A DNA stretch of 7,337 bases. Origin: Candidatus Njordarchaeum guaymasense. GTDB taxonomy: Archaea; Asgardarchaeota; Njordarchaeia; Njordarchaeales; Njordarchaeaceae. The notes under the pieces are model-generated. The model ran no database searches. It saw nothing but the letters and a program-made list of their open reading frames with translations, and was not told where the DNA came from. Positions 1 through 6,781 of the stretch are shown piece after piece; the first letter of the stretch is position 1; each line of letters starts with the position of its first letter. The position numbers and the translations under genes were made by a program. The stretch lies in NCBI GenBank assembly GCA_030587605.1, contig JAUQYT010000334.1, forward strand, positions 1 to 7,337, read 5' to 3'.

Positions 1-1
1 C

Positions 2-1309
2 AGCAGCGATCACTCTATTCAAATTGATCTGAGAAGGATGAACCACATACTGGAAATCGACGCAAAAAACATGTACGCTGTCATAGAACCATACGTGACA
101 AATGCGGAACTTCAATCCGAACTTTTCAAGTACGGACTGATGCACCACGCTCAGGGCGCAGGACCACAGACTTCTCCCTTGGCCAGTCACACATCCTTTG
201 TTGGTCCTGGTTTTACATCCCCTCACACAGGTTTTAGTGGTAGAAATGTTTTGGGCGTGGAATGGGTGCTTCCAGATGGAGAGATATTGAGACTCGGCTC
301 CTTTGACCACAACGGAAAATGGTTCACTGGAGATGGTCCAGGTCTGAGCCTAAGAGGTGTGATGAGAGGCTGGCTAGGCGCCTATGGTGGCCTAGGCGTC
401 TTTACTAAATGCGCCATCAGATTGTTCTCGTGGCCAGCTCAAAAGGACTGGAAGTGGAGAACCGGGGGTACGATTCCCAACTATGAATGGGATATACCTC
501 TGTACTGGAGAATGTACGTCCTGAATTTCGAGAACTGGGAGACCTTTGAAAAGGCTTACTATGAGATCAGTGACCGCGAGTTGGCCATGGTAGCTACTAC
601 TTCGGCACCTGAGGGTTTAGCTGTCCTATTTACTAACACGAAAACTGAGGCCATCAACGCCATCTTCGGTGGTCTTCTCAGCAAGATCAAGAAGTATATA
701 GTTGTACTTGTAGCAGCCCACACTCCTCGAGAATTCGAGTTCAGAACTCGACTTACGAAGGCGATCACGGAGAAGTATGGTGGCAAGGACCTAGTAGAAG
801 CAGGGGTTGTCAAGCCTAGACCCATGCACTACGGTGAGACCATAAGAAACATGTTGGGAGCCCATGCCTTCCGCTTCTCAAACTGTTTCCAGAGTACGCA
901 CGGAGGCATGGATACAATATCGATGGCTGTCAAGATCGCCCAGTTGAACAAGCCGCTCAAGCAGAAATACATCAAGAAACACGCTATTGGAGACGACAAG
1001 GGAGACGGAATCTGGATGACGGGATACGAAGGGGGACACATGGCCCACCAAGAAGCGCCTACCGTCTACAGCTCTACTTCACAGGAGTCATGTCTTGGCT
1101 ATACGGAATACCATGACGAGAGCAACAAGATGGATCTTGAACAGGCCCTGGGTACACCCTTCTTCATTGTTGGCGATGAGCTCCATGACACCTATGCAGA
1201 TCGCACGATGAATTATCCGAGTTGGCTCAGGAAGATTAAGGCTGCATTCGATCCCAAGGGCGCTTCCGATGAGGGATACTATGTGAAAGGGATGGAGAAG
1301 AAGAAATGA
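2..1309 (+). CDS. FAD-linked oxidase (GlcD-like, PCMH-type FAD domain), 5' end missing
   Basis: This is a flavin-dependent oxidase or dehydrogenase of the vanillyl-alcohol-oxidase/GlcD superfamily, probably cytoplasmic, oxidising a hydroxy-acid or alcohol-like substrate that cannot be named. The frame is open to the left edge, and the residues before the first ATG (base 38) read IDLRRMN, the usual lead-in to the central FAD-binding strand. Base 38 is therefore not the start, and the N-terminal part with the first FAD loop lies outside the window. Visible elements are the ILEIDAKNMYAVIEP strand (about 47-106), NVLGVEWVLPDG (245-280), the Gly-rich GDGPG...LGAYGGLGVFTK segment that closes the FAD domain (329-409), and a C-terminal cap ending IKAAFDPKG, the family's usual 'FDP.G' signature. 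The ATGA overlap with the next gene implies translational coupling. The family call is firm; the substrate is unknown. Confidence 0.88.
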   Translation, partial: SSDHSIQIDLRRMNHILEIDAKNMYAVIEPYVTNAELQSELFKYGLMHHAQGAGPQTSPLASHTSFVGPGFTSPHTGFSGRNVLGVEWVLPDGEILRLGSFDHNGKWFTGDGPGLSLRGVMRGWLGAYGGLGVFTKCAIRLFSWPAQKDWKWRTGGTIPNYEWDIPLYWRMYVLNFENWETFEKAYYEISDRELAMVATTSAPEGLAVLFTNTKTEAINAIFGGLLSKIKKYIVVLVAAHTPREFEFRTRLTKAITEKYGGKDLVEAGVVKPRPMHYGETIRNMLGAHAFRFSNCFQSTHGGMDTISMAVKIAQLNKPLKQKYIKKHAIGDDKGDGIWMTGYEGGHMAHQEAPTVYSSTSQESCLGYTEYHDESNKMDLEQALGTPFFIVGDELHDTYADRTMNYPSWLRKIKAAFDPKGASDEGYYVKGMEKKK

Positions 1310-2394
1310 AAGAAGAAGTTAGTAAGAAAGTCAAGGAAGGTTGGTCAGGTCCAGGAAGACGAGACAGTGTAATAACACCGCTGACTCCTCAGGATGATGG
1401 ACTCCACATCGACATTTACAAGAAGAAGATGTATGAGTGGTGGTACTTCGACGCCCATCTCGACTCTGGGCACACGATTGTCGCCTTTTTCTATGCCTCA
1501 AATGCTAACCCTGGCCCAACCTCAGGGAAAGCGGGCGTTGAACTCGTACTCCTTAGACCAGACGGGAGAAAGACTCAGAAGTTTATCGAGTACCCAAAAT
1601 CCGCTTTCGAAGCATCTACTGAGAAAGCAGATGTTAAGGTTGGGAAGAACCGCCTGAAGCTCGACTACTCGAAAGGAGACCTTCCTGTATACACAATCCA
1701 CTTGGATGAGAAGGAACTTGGATTCGATTTGACCTACACGGCCGAAGTGAAAGGTTGGAAACCTGGTACAGGGTTCTCACACTTTGGTGAAATGGGTTAC
1801 TTCGCGTGGGTGGTTCCGTTTGCAAAAGCTTCCGTCAAAGGTACCATTCGCGACGGCAGCAACAAGTTATCGGTCAACGGTGTTGGATACCATGACCACA
1901 ACTGGCTCAACTTCTCGTTTCAGAGCATAATCGATTACTGGATGTGGGGGAGAATATACTCAAAGAGCTTCACGGTATGCTTTGCCTTCATACAATGCAA
2001 TGAGAAGGTGGATCGGCACGCCGTAAAGGTTCTGATGCTTGCCCGTGGAAGAAACCCCGTTCTCAGCACAGGTGATTTCGAGTTCATAAAGGAGGACTTC
2101 GAGTATAGTCCCAAGGCCAAGCACAGTTACCCCAGGAGCCTAACGATCAGAGTCCCAGGCGAAATGGAAGTGCGTATGAAAGTTGAGAAGGTTCTTGAGG
2201 AGGAGGATATGCTGGATCGATTTGGGTCACTGATCCGCTTCTTTGCCAAGCATTTCTTGAGGATAAAGCCAGGCTACTTCAGGCTGCAGTCTGCTTTCGA
2301 GCTCGATGTGGAGCAAGAAGGCAAAACACACAAGGAGAAGGGTTCAACGCTCCACGAAGTCGTATTATTCAAATCCGCAGAACGGCCGAGATAA
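1306..2394 (+). CDS. CrtC/AttH-like lipocalin-fold protein
   Basis: A 362-residue protein resembling the CrtC (carotenoid 1,2-hydratase/hydroxyneurosporene synthase) and AttH family, which has two lipocalin-like barrels binding hydrophobic ligands. Supporting motifs are EWWYFDAHL at residues 44-52 (the family's opening 'EWWY' strand), GYFAWVVP at 164-171, GYHDHNW at 194-200 with the conserved His-Asp-His-Asn cluster, YWMWGRI at 211-217, and a closing strand GSTLHEVVLF at 346-355. There is no signal peptide or membrane segment, so it is probably cytoplasmic. Its ATG overlaps the stop of the FAD oxidase by four bases (ATGA), so the two products are likely made together and may act on the same substrate. 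A carotenoid role is not shown: no other carotenoid gene is visible, and many archaeal and bacterial members have no known reaction. The fold call is good; the function is open. Confidence 0.8.
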   Translation: MKEEVSKKVKEGWSGPGRRDSVITPLTPQDDGLHIDIYKKKMYEWWYFDAHLDSGHTIVAFFYASNANPGPTSGKAGVELVLLRPDGRKTQKFIEYPKSAFEASTEKADVKVGKNRLKLDYSKGDLPVYTIHLDEKELGFDLTYTAEVKGWKPGTGFSHFGEMGYFAWVVPFAKASVKGTIRDGSNKLSVNGVGYHDHNWLNFSFQSIIDYWMWGRIYSKSFTVCFAFIQCNEKVDRHAVKVLMLARGRNPVLSTGDFEFIKEDFEYSPKAKHSYPRSLTIRVPGEMEVRMKVEKVLEEEDMLDRFGSLIRFFAKHFLRIKPGYFRLQSAFELDVEQEGKTHKEKGSTLHEVVLFKSAERPR

Positions 2395-2652
2395 TAGGAC
2401 AGACAATGGCACACAGCATACGAATAGATGTGAATTTACTTGATCGATGCTTGACGTTGTGAGCCCTTGCTACAGCAGACGAGAGACTATTTCATCCAGT
2501 TTTCTCGGAGCGGGGCTGCAGTCAACCAGCCTGCCCCGTGCCATGACTCCTAGTAAACTCAGGCTCGCAGCCACACTTGCCAAGAAGAGCACAAGCCACC
2601 CATTTCAATAGGTGGTAGTTGACTGTTCCAATCATGTCGAGATTAGAAAGGC
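2395..2652. other. Intergenic region after the oxidase/CrtC operon
   Basis: No convincing gene. A six-base inverted repeat (CGGGGC at 2511-2516 and GCCCCG at 2533-2538) could form a hairpin with a 16-base loop but has no T-run after it. A 40-codon minus-strand frame (2592 to 2470, GTG start) encodes a hydrophobic N-terminus and is discussed as a finding. No clear promoter for the next gene was seen. Confidence 0.5.
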
Positions 2653-2947
2653 GTGAACGAAGAAGTGATCAGGTATCTTATGGGTCAGCGTGCTTCGACT
2701 TATGGCAAGTGGGAGAGTAGGTTTGATGAACTGCTTGAGATCTATAGGGCCGACATGCCGAGCATTGAGACACAAGATGTCGTCGAGGAAGTTATTGAGT
2801 TTGCTAAGAGTAGAGGGCTCATTGTTGACCGTGAGGTGTTCCACAGGCGCGCGGATCTCAACACTCATCAGGACCATGGTTGCAGAGGTTGCTAGGTTGC
2901 TCAAGCGGGAAGAGAGGAATTTGGAAATTAAGGCTTCAGAGATATAA
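2653..2947 (+). pseudogene. Small unrecognised helical protein, apparently frame-broken
   Basis: A GTG at 2653, preceded by the purine-rich AGAAAGG (2645-2651), opens a reading frame with protein-like composition: NEEVIRYLMGQR, then a Glu/Arg-rich helical stretch including DVVEEVIEFAKSRGLIVDRE. In this frame the final residues turn unlikely (NTHQDHGCRGC) and stop at 2893-2895. In the +1 frame the same region reads ISTLIRTMVAEVARLLKREE and continues to a stop at 2945-2947, which looks like the natural C-terminal amphipathic helix. Removing one base within 2851-2854 (in the GCGCGCGG run) would join the halves into a protein of about 97 residues. Either the gene is broken by an insertion, the sequence has an error, or a programmed shift occurs. 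The family is not recognised; no catalytic motif, signal peptide or membrane segment is visible. A two-gene reading, with a 23-codon frame from the ATG at 2876, is less likely. Confidence 0.5.
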
Positions 2948-2967
2948 ATCTGTGTTGATGGGTCGAG

Positions 2968-3001
2968 TTTTTAACTTCTAAATTTCCTCACACCCTTTTT
3001 T
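2968..3001 (+). terminator. T-run terminator candidate
   Basis: Just after the small gene at 2653-2947 come TTTTT (2968-2972) and TTTTTT (2996-3001) in a pyrimidine-rich stretch. Archaeal RNA polymerase typically stops at such T-runs without a hairpin, so this is a reasonable end for the upstream transcript. It rests on base composition and position only. Confidence 0.4.
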
Positions 3002-3373
3002 AGCGTCCAACACAGCGCTTGCTAAGACCAATAGCTTCAACAAAGAATCCGCACGAACTACATCCGGTTGGACCTAGACCACGACCAAGACCGTCTCCAT
3101 CATGTGACTCGGAGGTAGATGGTTTGTGGAGTGAGAACTTCGGTACGGAGCCAAACGCCATGGGACTTTCTGATATCCAACAATCCAAGACCAAGCCTTT
3201 TCCCGCATCCTTTTGTTCAAGTGAGAAAGTCTCCTCATCAAAGAATGATATGGTGAGACTCACTTGGCGCGCCCTACTCGAAGGAAGCCACATGCAATTG
3301 AATAGACACGTATTGACGCAAAGGATAAAAGGCACATGCGCGATACAAAAGACGGCTAAAATGGAGGATTGGA
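3002..3373. other. Long leader/intergenic region before the surface-protein gene
   Basis: No gene can be supported here. A plus-strand frame opening at 3019 and running into the next gene is Pro/Arg/Ser-rich, lacks recognisable elements, and is read out of frame across the signal peptide of the real gene. A minus-strand frame (3335 to 3000) ends in a Gly-rich segment, GLGRGLGPTGCSSCG, faintly like small Gly/Cys proteins, but the rest looks random. The only functional elements proposed are the TATA-like site near 3324 and the ribosome binding site just before 3374. Confidence 0.45.
3324..3331 (+). promoter_or_regulatory. TATA-like element upstream of the surface-protein gene
   Basis: GATAAAAG lies about 43 bases before the GTG start at 3374. 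With the usual archaeal spacing of about 25 bases to the start of transcription, the message would begin near 3350-3355 and leave a leader of about 20 bases that still contains the GGAGG site. Position and composition fit; no upstream BRE is convincing. Confidence 0.25.
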
Positions 3374-4462
3374 GTGACGAAAGTGAAGAGAACGGGAAAA
3401 GTTGCAGCCATCGCTATCATGACGATGGTGCTTATCACAGCGCTACAAATCATACCACAACAGGCCACACAGCAAAACAAGCCAAACCCAACAAACGAAA
3501 CCAAACCAAGAATAACAACAAACCACGCACCACCAACGCCTCAGTCAGAATGGAACTACACAACAGGAAGCGATGTTCATTCTTCTCCTTGCGTTGCTGA
3601 CGTTGACGGTGACAGCCAGCTCGAAGTATTGGTGGGTTCAGCTGACAACAAGTTGTACTGTTTAGGCGGGACTGGTGGATTGGAGTGGAGCTACACAACA
3701 GGAGAAAGTATTCATTCTTCTCCTTGTGTTGCTGACGTTGATGGTGACAGCCAGCTCGAGGTATTGGTGGGGTCATATGACCACAAGGTCTACTGTCTGA
3801 GTGTTGTTGGTGCTCCTTTCAATGTGGGTGCTTATCCTTGGCCTTCTATTTGTTTCCATGGTGATATCCGGCACAGCGGTTGTTACGTCGACTCAGATCA
3901 TGACGGATTGATGAACGGCTACGAGGTTACGGGGGGAGCCAATCCGCTAATTGTCGACCCTGACACTGACGGATTCACGGACTATGAGGAGTTCCTAGCA
4001 TCAACGAACCCACTGCTCGACGGAGTTCCACCTGCAGCAATAACCGACTTACTTGCTACTAAGCCGACCGCGAACACGATTACGTTAACGTGGACTGCTC
4101 CAGGCGACAACGGGAATGGTGGCAACGCTACAGGTTATGAAGTCAGATACTCTACAGCCGGACACATAACCGACGCGAACTGGAGCACCGCAGCAACCTG
4201 CAGCCAGTCATGGATACCAGCCAAGAACGGCACCGCCGAGACACACGTAATCTTCGATCTCAGCTCCAGTACAACCTACTGGTTCGCAATCAAAGCATAC
4301 GACAAGGCTACTAACTATGGCGCAATCTCGAATAGTATCAGCGCAACAACAACAGCACAAAGTGGGGGTGGTGGCGAGTTGCTAGTTCTCCTAGTAGCTG
4401 CGGCGGGCATTGCAGCCGTGGCAATCCTTGTGGTTATAGCAGTTGTGAAAATGAAGAAGTGA
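3374..4462 (+). CDS. Secreted, membrane-anchored surface protein: FG-GAP-like repeats, Ca-binding segment, FN3
   Basis: An exported 362-residue protein displayed outside the cell. GTG is chosen as start because GGAGG (3363-3367) sits six bases upstream and the frame then begins with a basic-hydrophobic signal sequence (residues 1-29). Next is a Thr/Asn/Pro-rich linker (30-57). Two 45-residue repeats follow (59-103 and 104-148), each with SSPCVADVDGDSQLEVLVGS; the DVDGD core is the calcium-binding loop of FG-GAP/VCBS-type blades and the 'LYCL' ending recalls PQQ-like blades. Residues 173-217 hold two Asp-rich calcium-binding stretches (DSDHDGL, DPDTDGFTDYEE) like thrombospondin type 3 repeats. 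An FN3 domain spans about 219-327, with ITLTWTAPGDNG, a GYEVRYS strand and TYWFAIKAYD. A Gly linker, a transmembrane helix (335-358) and a KMKK tail end the protein. It probably mediates adhesion or ligand binding. Seven cysteines could form disulfides. Confidence 0.87.
   Translation: MTKVKRTGKVAAIAIMTMVLITALQIIPQQATQQNKPNPTNETKPRITTNHAPPTPQSEWNYTTGSDVHSSPCVADVDGDSQLEVLVGSADNKLYCLGGTGGLEWSYTTGESIHSSPCVADVDGDSQLEVLVGSYDHKVYCLSVVGAPFNVGAYPWPSICFHGDIRHSGCYVDSDHDGLMNGYEVTGGANPLIVDPDTDGFTDYEEFLASTNPLLDGVPPAAITDLLATKPTANTITLTWTAPGDNGNGGNATGYEVRYSTAGHITDANWSTAATCSQSWIPAKNGTAETHVIFDLSSSTTYWFAIKAYDKATNYGAISNSISATTTAQSGGGGELLVLLVAAAGIAAVAILVVIAVVKMKK
3554..3823 (+). repeat. Tandem repeat, two copies of a 135-bp unit
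   Basis: Two adjacent in-frame units of 135 bases (45 codons) lie within the surface-protein gene. The best-conserved block is 3576-3635 against 3711-3770: by eye it has three mismatches in 60 bases, all at third codon positions and silent (TGC/TGT, GAC/GAT, GAA/GAG). The rest of the unit is more diverged. This indicates internal duplication, or gene conversion between the copies, in an FG-GAP-like blade. Confidence 0.85.
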
Positions 4463-4484
4463 GGAGCCTGAAAGCCATCTCCTT
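4461..4484 (+). terminator. Weak hairpin/pyrimidine-rich terminator candidate
   Basis: GAGGAG (4461-4466) can pair with CTCCTT (4479-4484), with a 12-base loop and one G-T pair, right at the stop codon of the surface-protein gene. A pyrimidine-rich stretch without a strong T-run follows. It is positioned as a transcript end, but the stem is short. Confidence 0.22.
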
Positions 4485-4839
4485 CATTCTTCGACTTCCC
4501 CTCTTATTCCTAGCGCGGGTATGGCCCCTGTTATATGCGTTTCTCTCGTTGTAGAGTCTATCTGCCAAGAAGTCTAAGTAGATGGAAAGACTAGCGCGCA
4601 TGCGTGTCCAGTGTCATAACGTTCAGTTGGTATCTTCGCTCTCCTTACACTCTTGCACATTGAGTTTCACCAAGAGAGTGCGCGCGTCTGTCCTTCCACT
4701 TCTTTCTCAGCGCGGACCGAGCAAGTTGTTGCCGGAAACGATAAAGAGGTATTGCAGGGTATATAGTAAAGGACCAGGAACGAAGTATTATAGTGTACAT
4801 GGTTAAATACGCGAACAGTGGAGTCTGATAAAGGGATTA
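4463..4839. other. Gene-poor region with scattered GCGCG blocks
   Basis: No gene is supported. Short CG-rich blocks (GCGCG near 4514, 4594, 4680 and 4709, including the palindrome CGCATGCG at 4597-4604) alternate with AT-rich stretches. A 74-codon plus-strand frame from 4582 and a 55-codon minus-strand frame (4601 to 4434) have no ribosome binding site or recognisable domain; the latter runs antisense into the end of the surface-protein gene. The area may be decayed coding sequence or a regulatory spacer. Confidence 0.45.
4760..4766 (+). promoter_or_regulatory. TATA-like element before the RHH fragment and fixC-like gene
   Basis: TATATAG followed by AAT-rich bases is the best archaeal TATA-box candidate in the spacer. 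Transcription would start near 4785-4795, about 50 bases before the RHH-like frame at 4840, and could read on into the fixC-like gene. A second AT-rich patch (TATTATAG near 4787) is an alternative. The call rests on composition only. Confidence 0.25.
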
Positions 4840-4956
4840 ATGTTGCCTAGCACGATCGGAGTTTCAATTATTCTGCCGAAGGCATTAGTCAAGCGACTTG
4901 ACGAGTTAGCAGGCCACTGGCGGTGTAGCGAATGGCGCGCGCTGACTGACGCATAA
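4840..4956 (+). CDS. Short ribbon-helix-helix (CopG-like) protein or remnant
   Basis: A 38-codon frame with an ATG start and AAAGGGA (4830-4836) three bases upstream. Its middle, IGVSIILPKALVKRLDELAG, closely fits the RHH pattern: an alternating beta-strand that would enter the DNA major groove, then 'LPK', then helix A with 'LVKRLDELA'. The next residues, RCSEWRAL, match the 'GRSRSE.IR' start of helix B. RHH domains normally need about 42-50 residues, and here the frame stops (TAA at 4954) part-way into helix B. No other frame carries on the helix, so it is either a very short dimeric repressor or a decayed gene. No toxin partner lies beside it. It ends 116 bases before the fixC-like gene and might regulate it or itself; that is inference. 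Confidence 0.5.
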   Translation: MLPSTIGVSIILPKALVKRLDELAGHWRCSEWRALTDA

Positions 4957-5072
4957 TCTGCTAGCATAGACTCATTGTTCATCAACAAGGATTGTTTCCC
5001 CTGAGCTGGGTATCAGACCAGCCAAGGTTCCTTTCAGACTCCCGGGAAGATGAGAGGAAGAGAGGAGTGATT

Positions 5073-6464
5073 ATGGCAAGATATGATTTGGTGGTTGTTG
5101 GCGCAGGACCGGGTGGCTCAGTAGCCGCGAAGACAGCAAGTGAAATGGGCTTGAAAACAATCATGCTCGAACGAGGAAGAAAACCAGGAGAAAAAGCTTC
5201 ATCCGGGTGCGGTCTTGCACCAAGAATCTGGCGTGACTTCGACTTCATCAAGAAAATGGATATACCAAACCTGAAAATCAAGTACCAGTCGCTGCATCTG
5301 CTTGACGAGAACCTGAATGAGCGCTTTACGATGCGCTGGTCCCCTAGCGACCTAGGAGAGTACAAAGAGGCAAGAGACTTCTTTCAAGTCAACGTGTACA
5401 GACGCGACCTAGATCAATTTCTAGCTGGGCTAGCGACTGACGCAGGCGCCGAACTCAGAACCTCGACACTAGTAGCAAACGTCACGAAAGACTCCAATGG
5501 TCACATTAATGGCGTGGTCACCGACAAAGGAGAGAAAATAGAGGGCAAGGTGACAATCGCCGCGGATGGGGCCATCTCACAGGTAGCGTATCAAGCTGGC
5601 ATCAGGGGAAAGTGGAAACCAGACGAGATAACTCTGGTCTTGGATTGCGATTTTCAAGTTCCAATGCAGCGCATGCAGGAAGTCATAGGTCCAGAAGAGT
5701 ACGGTAACCATGTCTACGTGTCTCCTCTTTATCCAGCTACCTACGTGGCTATGATGCCAGGAGGTCTACACGTGGGTTTTGGTCAGTGGGTTGGACGACT
5801 AGCGTCAGGATATGGCCAAAGACCATACGAATACCTAAGGAGAGTCATCCGATCCGAACCCCTCAGAAGATTATTGAACAAGCTTCAAGCCAAGCCGAGG
5901 GAATTTCACTCACACTTGCTTCCGTGGATGCCAAGAATCCCAACAAATACTTACGGCAACGGCTTATTGCTCATTGGTGATGCCGCAGGATTCCCCTGTC
6001 CGCTTGAAGCTGAGGGGGTCCACTATGCCATGCTATCGGGTAAGATCGCCGCGGAAGTTGCCGCCGAAGCCGTGTCGAGTAGTGATACGTCAGCAAGCAG
6101 TCTGAGTGTCTACGAGGATCGATGGAGGAACTCGTCAATTGGAGAAGAATTCTCGGCTGCTAAGGAATGGGTTGACCTCTGGGCTGGAATATTCTTTAAC
6201 CCACCTCAGTGGAAGAAGATCACTCAGATCGCGAACAACCTGATGTTTTGGGCAAGTTGGTCAAACCCACATATAACTAATTTCCGAAGGGAGATCTCAC
6301 AGTACTCAAAAGATATACCATTCATCTTCGAGTTCGCCAAGAGTTACCTGCTCCCTTTGGTGCGGAAATCCAAGGTTCGTCTGTTTAGAACCCTGGTGAG
6401 ACTTGGAGTACAGTGGCTTAGAACAAAGAGGAGAAGAGGCATAGAGCCTAGCAATTGGGGGTAG
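5073..6464 (+). CDS. FAD-dependent reductase, geranylgeranyl reductase / FixC family
   Basis: A 463-residue flavoprotein that probably passes electrons from ferredoxin through FAD to a lipid-type acceptor: isoprenoid chain double bonds (archaeal lipid saturation) or a quinone (FixC role). The start is the ATG at 5073, with GAGGAGTGA (5062-5070) just upstream, because the Rossmann strand begins at once: YDLVVVGAGPGG (residues 4-15, GxGxxG), ending in MLERG with the ribose-binding Glu at 33. SSGCGLAP (43-50) is the Gly/Cys loop near the flavin seen in this family. RRDLDQFLA (110-118) is the usual 'R..fD..L' motif, TIAADGA (161-167) the second FAD contact, and IGDAAGF (301-307) with EGVHYAMLSGKIAAE (314-328) the closing FAD motif. 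The C-terminal 130 residues form a helical, Trp/Phe-rich tail (including FWASWSNPH) that may touch the membrane. A fixX-like ferredoxin follows four bases later. No etfAB/fixAB is in the window, so lipid reductase and quinone oxidoreductase both stay open. Confidence 0.87.
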   Translation: MARYDLVVVGAGPGGSVAAKTASEMGLKTIMLERGRKPGEKASSGCGLAPRIWRDFDFIKKMDIPNLKIKYQSLHLLDENLNERFTMRWSPSDLGEYKEARDFFQVNVYRRDLDQFLAGLATDAGAELRTSTLVANVTKDSNGHINGVVTDKGEKIEGKVTIAADGAISQVAYQAGIRGKWKPDEITLVLDCDFQVPMQRMQEVIGPEEYGNHVYVSPLYPATYVAMMPGGLHVGFGQWVGRLASGYGQRPYEYLRRVIRSEPLRRLLNKLQAKPREFHSHLLPWMPRIPTNTYGNGLLLIGDAAGFPCPLEAEGVHYAMLSGKIAAEVAAEAVSSSDTSASSLSVYEDRWRNSSIGEEFSAAKEWVDLWAGIFFNPPQWKKITQIANNLMFWASWSNPHITNFRREISQYSKDIPFIFEFAKSYLLPLVRKSKVRLFRTLVRLGVQWLRTKRRRGIEPSNWG

Positions 6465-6468
6465 AAAT

Positions 6469-6747
6469 ATGTCTGAAAAGGAAGTTGAACTGAGAAAGCT
6501 GGTGAAGCGGATAAGAGGGACAGGGGAATTCATACGTGTTCAGGAGGCTAAGTGTAACGGTTGCGGGAACTGCATGCGAATCTGCCCAATGAATTTGTGG
6601 GGGATGAGACAGGGCAGAGCAGTCATCTCGAAAGACTACCTCCAAAAATGTCTTGAATGTGGAAGCTGCTGGCTTGTCTGCAAGCCTGACGCAATAGACT
6701 TCAGTTACCCGAAAGGGGGCACTGGAGTCACATGGGAATATGGATAG
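6469..6747 (+). CDS. FixX-like ferredoxin with two [4Fe-4S] sites
   Basis: A 92-residue electron carrier, most likely the partner of the flavoprotein just upstream. The gap is four bases, and the GGGGG ribosome binding site (6457-6461) lies inside the end of that gene, so they are one operon. Two complete cysteine sets are visible: C29-x2-C32-x2-C35-x3-C39-P and C61-x2-C64-x2-C67-x3-C71, each able to hold a [4Fe-4S] cluster. The C-terminus, YPKGGTGVTWEYG, is the typical ending of the FixX family (YPxGGxGVxxxxG), which separates it from generic 2[4Fe-4S] ferredoxins. Known enterobacterial FixX keeps only part of the first cysteine set, so the full eight-Cys arrangement is the fuller form. A short charged helix (residues 1-20) comes first. 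Archaeal geranylgeranyl reductases are known to work with an adjacent ferredoxin, which fits this pairing. Confidence 0.88.
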   Translation: MSEKEVELRKLVKRIRGTGEFIRVQEAKCNGCGNCMRICPMNLWGMRQGRAVISKDYLQKCLECGSCWLVCKPDAIDFSYPKGGTGVTWEYG

Positions 6748-6781
6748 CCTAGGGCTTGGGGAACTGCGTCAAGATCGGATA

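Noticed and set aside
2511..2538. Inverted repeat CGGGGC/GCCCCG as a terminator of the oxidase/CrtC operon
   Set aside because: The stem is only six bases with a 16-base loop, lies more than 100 bases past the stop codon, and has no T-run after it.
2632..2904. Minus-strand frame opposite the small broken gene
   Set aside because: It is the complement of the better-supported plus-strand frames and has no motif or ribosome binding site.
3000..3335. Minus-strand frame ending in a Gly/Cys-rich segment (GLGRGLGPTGCSSCG)
   Set aside because: The ending is suggestive, but the first 75 residues look random and there is no ribosome binding site or recognisable domain.
3019..3600. Long plus-strand frame overlapping the start of the surface-protein gene
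   Set aside because: It opens with TTG, is rich in low-complexity Arg/Pro/Ser/Asn, and its second half is only the out-of-frame reading of the signal peptide and Thr/Asn linker of the gene at 3374.
4434..4601. Minus-strand frame of 55 codons, basic and helical (begins MRASLSIYLDFLADRLY)
   Set aside because: The composition is protein-like, but it lacks a ribosome binding site and runs antisense into the transmembrane segment of the surface-protein gene, so chance is more likely.
4582..4806. Plus-strand frame of 74 codons in the spacer
   Set aside because: No recognisable domain, unremarkable composition and no ribosome binding site.
4992..5072. N-terminal extension of the fixC-like protein from a TTG at 4992
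   Set aside because: The extension has no conserved features, and the Rossmann strand starts directly after the ATG at 5073, which has its own ribosome binding site.
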